From positions 85,421,574 to 85,485,573 of the forward strand of contig NC_087063.1 in assembly GCF_963678635.1 (NCBI RefSeq): a stretch of 64,000 bases of DNA, in the 5' to 3' direction. Below the pieces are notes generated by a model. It saw only the letters and a program-made list of their open reading frames with translations, was not told the origin of the DNA and searched no databases. Positions 1 to 11,400 of the stretch are shown in pieces. Origin of the DNA: Symsagittifera roscoffensis. Taxonomy: Eukaryota; Xenacoelomorpha; Acoela; Convolutidae. Position 1 is the stretch's first letter, and the number at the start of each line of letters is the position of its first letter. The position numbers and the translations under genes were made by a program.

Positions 1-232
1 TTTTAGTTTCACATTACTGTTATTATGCTTCTTTTTTATGATGAAACTTGAATAAGTGAATTGTATTTTGATACGATGAGAAATAACTCCTTTTTCTTCT
101 TAAAATGTTCACTATGTGCATGAACTAAATATACTAGACTAGATGCATCTCTTATGATGGCAAATTAAATGGATAATTGAGGTCCGATGTGCTTGTTTAT
201 CTGGTGATTAAAGAATCAAATGAAACACTCAC

Positions 233-877
233 CGCAGTTTTCTGTCTGAGATGATTTTATAAGCAGCTGGCGTCGTCACAAATATCTGGTCTAATGTCAC
301 TTGTAGTCCCGCCTGGATGCAATGTTTGAGCACAGCTTCAGGCGGACACGCACTCTCATTGCTGACCAGTCTCACTGGCACACCCCTGGACACGAGACAG
401 TTGAATGCGGCCACCGATCCAGGCACCGGGTATGTCTTACCTGCGGCAGTGTTCAATTGCACCCACTTCACAATTGAGACTCAATGCAAACAAGTTGCAC
501 AAGGAGCACCAATCAAAGTCTCAGAAAAAAAAGTGGACTGTATTACAGTTTGAGTCATTCTATATCAATAATCTGCTCAGGGCCAAAAAAGAAAACTAAT
601 GAGAAAACGGACGAGAACGCCAGGCCGAATAAAACGAGAGAATATTTATCAAAAGCTGGAGAAGGTGGTTAACTTTGGAGGAAAACATGCAGATTGCACT
701 TAGAGAAACAATTGCATGACTTCAAAGTTTGAGTGAAAAGTATTCATTAGAAATGTGAGTAGTCTGTTCCTTACCTTCGTCATTGTCAAACAGGACTCCG
801 TGGATATCACACAGGACTGCCTTGATCCGTCCAGACCGGAGGCTGTGGGCCAGCAGTGATGACATTCTACGCTGCAT
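233..877 (-). CDS. LHPP: LHPP-like HAD phosphatase, first two coding exons (partial)
   Basis: Two minus-strand exons join in phase: 877-775, then 440-233, with the gene continuing off the left edge. Exon 1 starts at an ATG at 877 (a second in-frame ATG is at 865) and ends at GAAG|GTAAGG. Exon 2 follows an acceptor ending CCGCAG and closes at a GTGAGTG donor. The peptide carries VLCDIHGVLFDND, the HAD motif I region with the DxxGVL form of the LHPP branch, and then VRLVSNES, the motif II Ser/Thr-Asn-Glu-Ser. It continues to an ITSDRKLR-like end (ISDRKLR). LHPP (phospholysine phosphohistidine inorganic pyrophosphate phosphatase) is a cytosolic Mg-dependent phosphatase of about 270 residues, so about 40 percent is present here; the cap and motifs III-IV lie outside. 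HDHD2 is the closest alternative, but its nucleophile loop and Asn-Thr-Thr motif II fit less well. A TTTCAG near 901 suggests a 5' UTR splice. The start codon choice is inference. Confidence 0.72.
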
Positions 878-1353
878 GCATTCAGTTGAGTAATAGTCTG
901 AAAGTGAAGAGACCAACTGGACAGATTAGATTGTAAGCGAAGTGAGAGGTCGACAAGGTTGAAAAAGACAAGTGATCTCAAAATACTTCTAATGCTTCAC
1001 AACCATCTAGCTCACCCAATCAAACATAACATGATGGGCTGATAGAAGGATGCAAATTAATCAGATAACGAGTGTTATACTCTCATGCTCACAAGAGTGT
1101 CTTTCCAACCTGATTGCATTGATTCTTTGAGTATTCAATTCAAATGACGTGGAGCTGTTTCATTGTAATGCAAATATTAATATTATTCAGCACAGACTGT
1201 AGACCAAAAAAGAGTCACCACGTCAGGAGAGTTTTTTCTTTGACAGCCAAACAGGGAAAGATGAACACTTTCAATGCAACAAAATCGTTTGCAGGACTTC
1301 CGAGACAAGCAAAATTATTGTGGTAAAATTATTAATTAGTTCGGAGACTAATA
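878..1353. other. intergenic, no feature recognised
   Basis: This lies between the minus-strand LHPP-like gene and the plus-strand ORF starting at 1354, a head-to-head arrangement, so it probably holds the promoter or 5' UTR of one or both. A TTTCAG on the minus strand near 901 could be an acceptor for a non-coding first exon of the phosphatase gene. I see no repeat or conserved motif. Confidence 0.4.
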
Positions 1354-2283
1354 ATGGAGGAAGATCATTCTCATGTTCAAAATGATGCCGAAACTCATCA
1401 TCCGTTCACTCTAAAATTTCAAGACCAGACACTTAATGCGAAATCAGAAAACAAGAGGAGGTGCGTGGTACTCAGTCCCGCTGACAATGAGCCGATCATT
1501 AACACGTTGGAGGAAATCATCGAAAAAGTAGAGATCCAGGTTGACCAAAACTTCGTATCATACAATTTCCATATAAATTATGTTAAGTACTTTTCCATTA
1601 ACCAAAAAATTAGTTTATTATATTATATTTATATTTTCCTATATTTTTCGGGCTGTGTTCCTAACCGAACGCAAGTGACAAAGACATTGGTTTTTTCGAA
1701 GAAAGAGTCACGAAAGGTTTGACGGTCTTGCATTTACAAAGCTTAGAAAACGACATGAATTGTCTTAGAGCTGTCTTACAAAAATGATATAACGAAAAAA
1801 AAAAACGTTTAAATTTTGGCAAACGATTTCAACGATGATTTTTTTAAGAATTGAAACTTTACATTATCAGATAATGATCAAGACATTCATAAACATGCCA
1901 TAAAAAATATAGTAACAAAAAGGAACAAAAAACCAACATTAGTGTATCCAAGACTACGTTATGCACACAAAACAAGGACGAAGGTAAGTACGATGTATCG
2001 AGTCTCCAAAAGTTATACTTAATACAGAAACTTGGTTCACTGAAGAACAAAAAATTTTTTTTACCACAAAAATTATCTGATTTTGCAGAGAAAAAAATTA
2101 GAAAATAAAGATGGTAGCTCGATGATTCAGCTTGAATCTGAAAAATTTTTCATTCAAGAGCTTAAGAATGGCCTGCGAAAAATGACAGCTGTTTTGGTAC
2201 AACAAGCAAATGCTCGGTTTATAACAATTGTTACATATCTAAGACCACGTAGAGACATATTTTATTTACTCAAAAAATTATAA
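1354..2283 (+). CDS. possible small two-exon gene, unknown product
   Basis: An ATG frame at 1354 encodes a hydrophilic 62-residue peptide ending EKVEIQ. It reaches a possible donor at 1539 (ATCCAG|GTTGAC). A possible acceptor ending TTTTGCAG at 2088 opens a second stretch in the matching phase, which reads RKKLENKDGSSMIQLESEKF and onward as a charged, probably helical segment. Without splicing, the first frame runs to 1722 through AT-rich, low-quality sequence, which argues for splicing. The second frame ends at 2283, inside the first unit of the tandem repeat that follows, so a further donor near 2215 or loss of the 3' end is possible. I do not recognise the family. The donor is weak and the call rests only on phase agreement and on amino-acid composition better than the surroundings. 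Confidence 0.3.
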
Positions 2284-3105
2284 ATTCTTGAGGTGCTATC
2301 TAGGCATAATGTCGGATTATAACAATTCTTACATATCTAAGAACACGTAGAGACATATTTTATTTACTCAAAAAATTATAAAATTCTTGAGGTGCTATCT
2401 AGGCATAATGTCGGATTATAACAACTGTTACATATCTAAGAACACGTAGAGACATATTTTATTTACTCAAAAAAATTATAAAATTCTTGAGGTGCTATCT
2501 AGGCATAATGTCGGATTATAACAATTGTTACATATCTAAGAACACGTAGAGACATATTTTATTTACTCAAAAAATTATAAAATTCTTGAGGTGCTATCTA
2601 GGCATAATGTCGGATTATAACAACTGTTACATATCTAAGAACACGTAGAGACATATTTTATTTACTCAAAAAATTATAAATTCTAGAGGTGCTATCTAGG
2701 CATAATGTCGGATTATAACAACTGTTACATATCTAAGAACACGTGGAGACATATTTTATTTACTCAAAAAATTATAAAATTCTTGAGGTGCTATCTAGGC
2801 ATAATGTCGGATTATAACAATTGTTACATATCTAAGAACACGTAAAGACATATTTTATTTACTCAAAAAACTATAAATTCTTGAGGTGCTATCTAGGCAT
2901 AATGTCGGATTATAACAACTGTTACATATCTAAGAACACGTAGAGACATATTTTATTTACTCAAAAAATTATAAATTCTTGATGTGCTATCTAGGCATAA
3001 TGTCGGATTATAACAATTGTTACATATCTAAGAACACGTAGAGACATATTTTATTTACTCAAAAAATTATAAAATTCTTGAGGTGCTATCTAGGCATAAT
3101 GGTCC
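2220..3105. repeat. tandem repeat, about nine copies of a ~99-bp unit
   Basis: Nine head-to-tail copies, each containing TTACATATCTAAGAACACGT, then TTTATTTACTCAAAAAA, then CTATCTAGGCATAATG and CGGATTATAACAA. Spacing between equivalent positions is 98-101 bp. Copies differ by a few substitutions and by homopolymer length. The first copy overlaps the end of the possible exon at 2089-2283. The last copy ends at CATAATGG near 3102, where decayed retrotransposon sequence begins. Confidence 0.92.
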
Positions 3106-4370
3106 TGGCAAATTGGTGGTGACTTTATCATCAATACTTTACAAAAAAACTAGCCTTGTTAATTGCTAACTCAATATTATAGAAGCAAAAGGCTTCCTTG
3201 TCACCAGTGAGTAACCTAACTCGAATCACTTCACAATCAGGCACATGTATTGATCATTTCATTTATAAAAACATGCCAGAACCTTAAGTAAAACAGCATT
3301 CAATTGCAGAGCATTGCCTGATAACATTTACATTCAAACAGCACGAATACCACCGTGCAAACTTTTCGAGATTAAACTTTTAGAGAAAAAAGTGAATTAA
3401 AGCGTGTTAGAACTATTCGCCCTTGAACGTGTATGCTCTAAAAAGGTAAGTTAGATAGAAATTTTGTTTTTTGATGAATAACAATCCACAATCAATGTTT
3501 CTGTACAATACCGCAGTGTTCGAAACTTTAGAGATGATTGACAATCTAAATGCAAAGCAATCAACAAAAGTCGGCGAAATAAGCCACATCAAAACGGAAC
3601 AGTCTCGCACGTAATTACACCATATCCAACCAACTTAATAAGTCTGTCATTGAAAATAAAAAATCCAGAGATTCTTAAAAGCTCTATAGTCCTACAACGG
3701 TTACATATCAGTATTTAGACAACCGCGTATTCAGACTGGTCAGTATTTAGACAAATACTGTTTCAACCAATCAGAATCGAGACAAAGAAGAAATTAATAA
3801 ATAATTATTATTTATTTTGGATTATTTATGTCTTTTCTCGATTCTGATTGGTTCATACAGTATTTGTCTTAATACTAACGAGTATGAATACGCGGTTGTC
3901 TAAATACTGGCTGCACTCATCCTACAACTTTACAAAGAGAGCAGTAAAACAAATGAAAATAAATATAATCTAAGTCCTTGGCTAAATTGCCGCCGTATCA
4001 TCTTCAAACACTAAAACATTCCAGCTTATACAACTATCTGACCCTATTAAACATTTTCTACCTCGATTCAGAAAAAAATACAATACGATCGATGCTTTAG
4101 TCGAATTAAGAGGACAACTCCGATTTGGAAAGAAAATGAAATGACGTGTAGCATCTCACAGAAACGTTTGACACAATAGATCATTATGTTCTGTTGGTTA
4201 AATTAGAAAACTATGGAATAAGAGGTGGTATGCAATGACTGGTTTCGGGGCTACTCATGTCACAGGCTACTTATGTCACAGGTGGAATATCACATGGACT
4301 CCCCCAGTGGTGTGTGATTAGTCCACTACTCTTCCTGATATATATCTTATACTTTATATTTTATATCTGA
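3105..4370 (+). pseudogene. decayed non-LTR retrotransposon (endonuclease and RT fragments)
   Basis: Plus-strand relics of a CR1/Jockey-type ORF2 in several frames. Near 3110 the frame reads GGDF, an echo of the endonuclease GDFN motif. At about 3220-3285 another frame reads TRITSQSGTCIDHFIY, matching the TRVT...TCIDHI endonuclease block that is intact in the neighbouring minus-strand element. At about 4160-4230 it reads TFDTIDHYVLLVKLENYGIRG in pieces (RT block A region). At 4280-4350 it reads a GxPQ...SPLLFLIYI remnant of the RT block before the FADD motif. Stops and frame changes separate these, and a palindromic MITE (3709-3909) sits between the endonuclease and RT pieces. It is older than, and opposite in orientation to, the element at 4424-8420. 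Confidence 0.7.
3709..3909. mobile_element. palindromic fold-back MITE
   Basis: The two ends are perfect inverted repeats of 25 bp beginning CAGTATTTAGACAACCGCG. The inverted complementarity continues inward through CCAATCAGAATCGAGA and TCTCGATTCTGATTGG to an AT-rich centre, so nearly the whole 201 bp folds into one hairpin. The left arm carries a short internal duplication of the terminal sequence. It has no coding capacity. It lies inside a decayed retrotransposon, so it inserted after that element. A flanking direct TCCTACAAC (about 3690 and 3920) might be a remote target duplication, but the ten or so bases between it and the ends make this uncertain. Superfamily not assigned. Confidence 0.85.
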
Positions 4371-4557
4371 CAGCATAGTTTGATACTACTCAAGTATGAG
4401 GGGAAAACAGCGTTGGGAGGTTTAATAATAATAATAATAATAATAATATTTAATTCAGTTGATGATTATTACAATACAATATGTATATTTACAATCATCA
4501 ACAAGGATTGTCTAAAAAGCCTACGGCTTATCTAGTAGACAACCTTAAACTCAAATA

Positions 4558-7356
4558 TCAATGACAATACAGCTGTTTATGAACTTCTTTATTATCAAGC
4601 AGATAATTATCAAAAACATCGTGTATAAAAATCTTGAGTTGATGTCTCTGCAAACTTGTCACATCTTCATTCAATAAACCAGATGCAGTTATATAATTAT
4701 GAATAATGGTTCTTCTAACATTTATGGAATTTTGAAAACATTTCGTTCTTTGTATTTTACTATTAACTTTTCCAGAAGCAACTCTCCTAGTGAAGTACGC
4801 CACGTTATTAGTCGTGGTACTATCACAAACATTATTGTAGCAAATATCTTTAAACAGTTCGTAAACGTGAAGATCAAACACCGTTTCAATTTTATGCAGT
4901 CTGTACTTTTCAACTGTGCTCTCTCTATAATCAATTCTAAAAATAGCACGTATTGTTCTCTTCTGTATCTAAATTTTATTTAGATCTGTTAAGTTTGCAC
5001 AGCCATAAACCAATACGCCATATTGAAGAACAGGTTTGATGTAGGATCTGTATATCAGTAGAAGCATTGGAATATTAAATAATTTTCTGGAACGATATAT
5101 TACTCCACACAGTTTAGACAATTTCTTAATAACATGTTCAATATGCATCTTGAAGTCTAACTTTGAATCAATGTAGATACCCAAATACTTCGTGCAATCA
5201 ACCATTTTTATGCATTCACCTTTTATATCAAGACCAATTTCTCCATTTTTCTTGCTGAAATTGAGCAGAACAGTTTTATCAGTATTCAGTGAAAGTTTAT
5301 TGCAACATAAGTAATTGTAAACTATGTCAAATTCGGTTCTTAATTTCCTTCCAGAATTCTTACCAGAAGTCATGATGGATGTATCATCTGCAAAAAGTGT
5401 AGTATCTAAACTAGTGCTATCAGGTAAATCATTTATGTAAATCAAAAACAGAAGCGGACCTAGAACAGATCCTTGTGGAACTCCCGTTGAAACATTTTCA
5501 AGCGTTGATCTATTATTTCCAATTTCAACATACTGCTTTCTATTAGTCAAGTAGGCTCTAATCAAATTGTTACTTTTACCCCTGATCCCATAATGATCCA
5601 ATTTTTGCATCAGAATATTGTGATCAATCGTGTCAAAAGCTTTCTTGAGATCCAAAAACAAAGCAATTGCATCCGCTCTTTTATTAGTAGCATCTCTTAC
5701 AAATTCGGTCAGCCTCGCAACAGGTGGAATCGTAGATCGCTTAGATCGAAAACCATATTGGTTAATGTTTAAAATAGAAAATTTCTCAAAAAAATTTATG
5801 AACCTCGAATGTATAAGTTTCTCAACGACTTTGCTCAGGCAAGACAACAGCGAAATTGGTCTGTAATTACCAGGATCTGTTTTATCTCCATCTTTGAACA
5901 TAGGGACCACTTTGGCAATTTTCAGTAAGTCTGGGAAAACATCAAGGTGAATGCATTCGTTAAAAATATCGGATATTAATGGTGCAATTACCACTCCTAA
6001 CTGCCTGATGATTTCATTGCAAATATCATCAGGTCCACATGAGAACTTGCTTTTAAGGCTATTGATAACATCTAGAACTTCTCTGTGGTTAGTTTCAAAC
6101 ATTACCATTGATTGCACTTGTTTTGGCGATCTACATATCGGTACTGATGAGTAAGGTATTTGCGATGCAATTTTCGACCCAATGTTACAGAAAAAAGTAT
6201 TCAATTTATTCGCATCAATATGTGTCGTTGTGTTATTCCCGGTCTTTCCTATTCCTACATTTTTAAAAATCTTAAATAAATCTTTACTGTTAGTCACCTT
6301 TTCCACTTTTTTAGTATAAAAGTTCCGTTTCTCTAATCGCAGCAAGGCATTTACTTTATTGCGAATGATTTTATAATTGACATGCGTTTCAGTCGACCAG
6401 CAGGCCTGTAGTTGGCGAAGAAGTCTATCTCGTTTAAAAATTAGTTTTCTAATTTCTGGAGTTATCCATTGTGATTTCATTTTTCGTTTTTTACCATATA
6501 CTTTTAATGGAGCGAATACATCTAGGCAATCGATAATTGTTTTAATCAGAAACTCAACTTTTTCATCACATGTTCCTTCCGGTACATTTTTTAACAGGTA
6601 GTTCACATCTGCTAAAAACAATATTTTTTCGGTTGATTTTTTTAGAAAAGACAGATTACGAAAAGTCAAGTTATCATCTATGTTTGACACCACGTTAATA
6701 TCGGCGAAGATAATATTGTGATCACTAATACCAGAAATTACATTATGTGTTGCAACAGGAAAATTTGAAATTATATGATCAATGCAAGTACTACTACGGT
6801 TAGTAACGCGCGTTGCTTCGTTGGCGTTATTTATAACAAAATTGTAACTTTTACTTAAATTTTTCAACCCTTTTGAGCAACTATTTTCAACCAGTGTATC
6901 AATATTAGAATCCCCAACGAACATTGTTTTTGAATTTACCATCGTTTCTAAGTTGTGTTCCAGAAAACTATAAAAATGATCGATATTTATATTGGGCGGA
7001 CGATAAATTACGCAAATGTTTGTTGAAGATAGAGATCCATTTTTAAGTCTAATACACAATGCCTCAATCCCATTTTCGCAAACAATATTTTCATTTATAA
7101 TAAAGTCAATGCCAGTCTTAACATAAAAAGCAACACCCTCTCTCCTTTTATTGGTTCTACATCTAGAAACTATCGGTTGAAATCCCGGAATATTGTACAT
7201 TGCCAATGGGTCTGTTTCAGTTAGCCAAGTTTCCGAAAGGCAGATAATCGATAGGTTTTCGTTAAAAGTTTCAATAAATCCCACTAAATTGTCAAAATTG
7301 CATCGCAAGGATCTTATATTTAGAAAAAGAAGTGTTTTATCAGCTGGCAAAGTCAT
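4558..7356 (-). pseudogene. non-LTR retrotransposon ORF2: AP endonuclease and reverse transcriptase, interrupted by one TAG
   Basis: From the ATG at 7356 the frame is open for 795 codons to a TAG at 4971-4969 and then continues in the same frame for 137 more codons to a second stop at 4558. The last part reads KRTIRAIFR... to KQLYCH, a normal C-terminal region for this family, so the TAG looks like a nonsense mutation, not the natural end. Endonuclease signatures: LNIRSL at the start, SETWL (about residue 42), GDSN at about 147 (the family consensus is GDFN) and SDHN (about 210). RT signatures: NYRPISLLS, LDLKKAFDTIDH, GVPQGSVLGPLLFLIYINDL and the catalytic FADD at about 655. The two functions nick target DNA and prime cDNA synthesis on the nick. 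Stop-codon suppression or sequence error cannot be excluded. Confidence 0.88.
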
Positions 7357-7376
7357 CGATTAGGTTTTTAAAAATG

Positions 7377-8420
7377 CTAAGTATCAGTAGGTTCGATCTC
7401 ACCCGCGTCCTCCTGCTCTATCACATTGACCTGCGCTTTTGCCATTTTTCCAGGTGGTGAGCTTACCACTGCGATTACATTTTCAATTAGACCACACAAT
7501 TTGTCCAGTTTATCTTCCATATCAACGTTCTCTCGTTGCCTCTTCTCCCCTCTAGGTTTTCCATACATTGCATATTTGTTTTTCGCAGTACCATAATTCA
7601 TTTGGAATAACTCATTTCTGGAATAAGAAGACTCGTCGATTATCTGTGTATTTCCCTGAATTCCTGTATCCATTTTGTTACCATCTAATTCTTCCGAAAA
7701 TCCGCTGGCAACTTTGTCAATCTCACCGCGACTGTTAACTGGAACCCATTTATTATTTATTCTGAGAAGTGGTTGACAATTGTTTGTTTTAAATTTCAAA
7801 CCTTTCTCTTTTGCATAATTCACTGTATCTCGGTCAATTTCTGGAAGCCTCTCAACGATGAAAATATTCTTCGTCGATTCATTGTCAGTTAACGTAAATC
7901 TGTTTCGCCATACATAGTCACGCTGCCCATTGTAAATAAATTTAACAATAATTGGTTTTTTCTCTGCATTACCCGGTAAATAGTGACATGCAGCCAAATC
8001 TTCGGGTGACACTTTAGCTCCTAGAACACGATTCATAATATCAAGTACTGGTACCATCGGATCCACGCCGGATTTCACGCCAAGAAATGTCAAACATGAT
8101 CGTGATAAATATCGTTCAGAGCAAAGTACACGGTTTTGAATAATTACATTGTCCTTGCGCAGTTGAGAATTTTCATACTTGAGATGCTCGATAGTATTGT
8201 CCAATGTCTCCATTCGGTGAATAAAGCTTTCGAATAATCCTTTCACTTCTTCTGGGTTTGATAAATTGGCATTCTCTAGGTGTGCACGCAATAATGCCAT
8301 TTCTGCCATGTGAATACAGCGATGTGATGTCGTAAGAGAACGCGAAGCAAATCGTACTAATCTTAGTTCATTTCGTCTATTTAATAAGTTTATCACAACA
8401 ATTAGGCTATTTTTCATCAA
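7377..8420 (-). CDS. non-LTR retrotransposon ORF1 protein (RNA-binding type)
   Basis: A 347-codon frame directly upstream of ORF2, separated by 20 bp. The first 37 residues look unlike the rest, and an internal Met at 8309 (MAEMALLRAHLEN) is an equally plausible start. Residues about 60-100 form a short coiled coil (METLDNTIEHLKYENSQLRK). Residues about 105-200 (LTFLGVK..., ACHYLPG, KPIIVKFI, RDYVWRNR) have the order seen in the RRM-like region of L1/CR1 ORF1 proteins: a 'CHRLG' block, a 'PIIVKF' strand, then an R-rich helix. I see no CCHC knuckles or esterase motif. The likely role is RNA binding and nucleoprotein assembly. The C-terminal 100 residues are charged and variable. No internal stop. 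Confidence 0.75.
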   Translation of the reverse strand: MMKNSLIVVINLLNRRNELRLVRFASRSLTTSHRCIHMAEMALLRAHLENANLSNPEEVKGLFESFIHRMETLDNTIEHLKYENSQLRKDNVIIQNRVLCSERYLSRSCLTFLGVKSGVDPMVPVLDIMNRVLGAKVSPEDLAACHYLPGNAEKKPIIVKFIYNGQRDYVWRNRFTLTDNESTKNIFIVERLPEIDRDTVNYAKEKGLKFKTNNCQPLLRINNKWVPVNSRGEIDKVASGFSEELDGNKMDTGIQGNTQIIDESSYSRNELFQMNYGTAKNKYAMYGKPRGEKRQRENVDMEDKLDKLCGLIENVIAVVSSPPGKMAKAQVNVIEQEDAGEIEPTDT

Positions 8421-9290
8421 TGAAACAAAGCATTATTTCCTGCATTTCAAAAAAAAATGTCTAAAAAGGAGTGCTATGCTGCCCAAACTTCCCTCGTCTT
8501 TACACATTTGGTAAAAATACTTGAGTAGTATTAAAAAAACATACTTGATTTATCATTTACAAGATTTGGTAAATTTTTAAATGTTTTGCTTGTTTTTTTT
8601 GTTGTTGAGTAAAAAAAAATAAATTCTATTCTTCTTCTTCTAAGCACGATTGGCGTAGGTACAGAAAAGCTAAGCGAAAACAAAAGTAAACGAAAGAGCT
8701 GAACTGAAATATCATTTGGGCAATCATGTTCAACATCTGTGAGGGAAATCAGAAAAACCAAATTTCTTCAAAAACGACAGTGCTAATTAAACAGCAGAAA
8801 AGCGACTTTAAAACTATGTGGAAATCGCTAAGTCAATGCCGTGTTTAAGAAAAAATGCGAGTACTTCGAAACTCAACATTTATTCCAAAAACTATATTTC
8901 AGAAACTTTCAATTACCTTGATTACAGTTCTTCATTTAATGCGAGTAATAATAGACTCAATATACTTTAAAACTGCTGCTAAAATTACTGAGCTTTAATG
9001 AAATTCCACAATTATTTGAGTTCCAAGACATTAAGCAAAAAAACTGAAGAAAACATGTACCTATTTAAAGAAAAACATGGTTGGAGGAAGCTGTTATACA
9101 GTCAAATGATTACGTTTGATACTTCGAATTTCAACATTTAATTCAAAAACCATGTTTCAGAAACTTTAAGTTATTGATTTTAGGGGAGCGTCAAATGAAA
9201 CAATAAAAATAATTTAAAAATGCATTATAATAATTCTAACATCTGATAGAAAAGAACTGCAAAATTAACGTAGTAAAAACATAGCTCCAT
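8421..9290. other. AT-rich non-coding, diverged direct repeats
   Basis: No convincing gene. Two diverged copies of about 55 bp (near 8870 and 9120), each with CTTCGAA..TCAACATTTA followed by TTTCAGAAACTTT, mark an old repeat family that continues rightward. Confidence 0.5.
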
Positions 9291-11400
9291 TTTACATTCT
9301 TTTCTGTCCTTTGGCAAGGAAAATTTGGCGAAAAAGAAAAAAAAACAATGAGCGCATATCGCTCCGAAATAGCCCATCAACAAAAAAACCAAAACCAGCC
9401 AAAAGTACCCATATTCATACGCACTTAGATTTAAAAAAAACGCGGTCGTGGGATTATTATCTTAGGCACACACACTCACTTAAGTTCACAGATAATTGTT
9501 TCTTCTTTTATTATAAATGAAGAGAAAACACGGCAAAACTTTTTGAATCCGATAAAAACTTCTCGATCTCTATTAGACGTCAATGGGCTTTCTAAAACGG
9601 ATTCAACTTTATAACTATTTATTAAAAATTCTCCGTGAATCCTAAGAACAAAAACCGTGGATCCTAGATCTTTTGCTTTCGCTATGCAAAAACTTTTCTG
9701 GATTTTTTTCTGCGACTATTCGAGCCACGCAGAACTTAGAGGAAGTGAATGGAGCGCAAGGCAAAATATATACGCTGAAACTCCAAGATGCCAACTCAAT
9801 TTTTTACTAAGTTCAAGAAAACAACCTGAAACATTTTTAGACCCCAATAAATTGCCCTTAAACTCACGAAATCAAAATCAACGCCAGCACCGTTTACACA
9901 ATCCAAATCCTTCATCTGTTACTAGCTGTAAAGCCATTTTGGGAACGGTAGCCGAGCTCCTAATTCAAACTATTCAACTTAATTTCAGTTCATGATCAAG
10001 TTTTTCGAGCATTGAGTGAAAAAGTAAAAAGTTAACGATCTAAAAAAAATCGGAATAGATCGTGGCGCACCGTGGCTGATTTTTAACACATGCATGATAC
10101 AACAATTTGAGTGTTAAGGCATTAACCAAAACACTGAAAACAAGTAACAAGTACCTGTTAACGGAAAAGAAGACGATCGGAGAAAGCTGTTGCGCAGTCA
10201 AATGATAACGTGTTTATGATTACGTGTTTAAGAATGATTACGTGTTTATGATTACGTGTTTAAGAAAACGAGCTGCAAAATAAAAGTAGTAGTGACGTAA
10301 CTCCATTTTCCAATCCTTTTTTGTCCTTTATTAAGGAAAATTTGGCAAAAAAAACAATGAGAGCATATCACTCCGAAAGCGCCCGTATATTTGGAGAAAT
10401 AACACAAAAAACAACAAACCAATAGCAGCCAAAAAACGATCTTCTTATGCACTTAAACTTTAAACTCACGGTTGCGCGATTATTATCCTAGCTACACACG
10501 TGCACACAAACATAGTTATTTCTTTATCAAATGTAACGATCAGAAAAACTGTATATCGTTTTGAATCCGATAAAAACATTTCTATCTCTATTACATATCA
10601 CTAGGCTTTCTAAAGGAAGTTAAAATTTACAACAATATGTACCTGGAATTCTGATGTTCCACTAACGTGCCTAGACGAAAACGGTGGATCCTATATGTTT
10701 TGCTTTCAATGAGCAAAAACCTTTCTGGATTTCATAGGGCAACTATCTGAAGGATAAAGAAGTTCGAAGAAGTGAATTGAGCACCAGGCAACTCATATAA
10801 CCAGAAAATCTTGAGCTCATATCACTCTATGGCCTGTAAACTCCTGTAAAATAGCTCATGAACAAAAACAAAGATCCAATAGCAGCCAAAAGAACCCATA
10901 TTGATACGCACTTAAAATTAAAACATAGTCATGCGATTAATATCCACACACACATGCGCACACACTCAAACAAGCACACGCAAACTTCTTTCTTCTGTCA
11001 TTATAAATGAAGCTGAGAATAAACTTTTGAATCCGATGAAAACTTCTCGATCCCTATTAGAGGTCAATGGGCTTTCTGAAACTATTTGACAAAAATTCTT
11101 GAATGTGCATGGATCTTTGATGTTCCGCTGATTTGCCTGGATACATACCGCGAATCCTAGGTCTTTTGTTTCCGCGAAGCAAAACTGTTTCTGGATCTCT
11201 TTGTGCACCTATCCGAATCAGGAGGAGCTTCGAGGAAGTGAATGGAGCACCAAAATTTTTCATAACCAGAAATCTAAGATTCTCACTCACTTTTGACTAA
11301 GTTTTAGAAGAAAAAACCCCGGAAGAAAAATATTAGAACCAAAAAAACCCACAATAAAACATTTGAATCAACCGGCACCATTTACTCACAATACTTTATC
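9280..11400. repeat. three diverged tandem copies of a ~0.6-0.7-kb unit
   Basis: The blocks at about 9290-9990, 10300-10820 and 10860-11400 share ordered segments: CTCCATTTT...TCCTTT with AGGAAAATTTGGC (first two only); CAGCCAAAA with a GCACTTA block; a run of CACACACACTC-like sequence; TTTTGAATCCGATAAAAAC-like sequence followed by TCTCTATTA; GGCTTTCTAAA; GCAAAA.CT.TTTCTGGAT; and GAAGTGAAT.GAGC. Further copies of the last segments occur at 13180-13260 and 13550-13760. Identity is roughly 70-80 percent by eye, with many indels. Short frames inside are chance ORFs. Confidence 0.7.

Larger units (their letters stand above)
4424..8420 (-). mobile_element. CR1/Jockey-type non-LTR retrotransposon, nearly full length
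   Basis: Minus-strand element with ORF1 (8420-7377), a 20-bp gap, ORF2 (7356-4558) and a short 3' UTR ending in an ATT-type trinucleotide run (plus-strand AATAATAAT at about 4424-4451). Microsatellite-like 3' ends instead of poly(A) are typical of CR1/L2/Daphne-type elements. The 5' end is not sharply visible and probably lies between 8420 and 8500. Coding capacity is preserved apart from one in-frame TAG in ORF2, which suggests a fairly recent insertion. A second non-LTR relic of the same broad type lies in an intron at 42918-43770. Confidence 0.85.
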
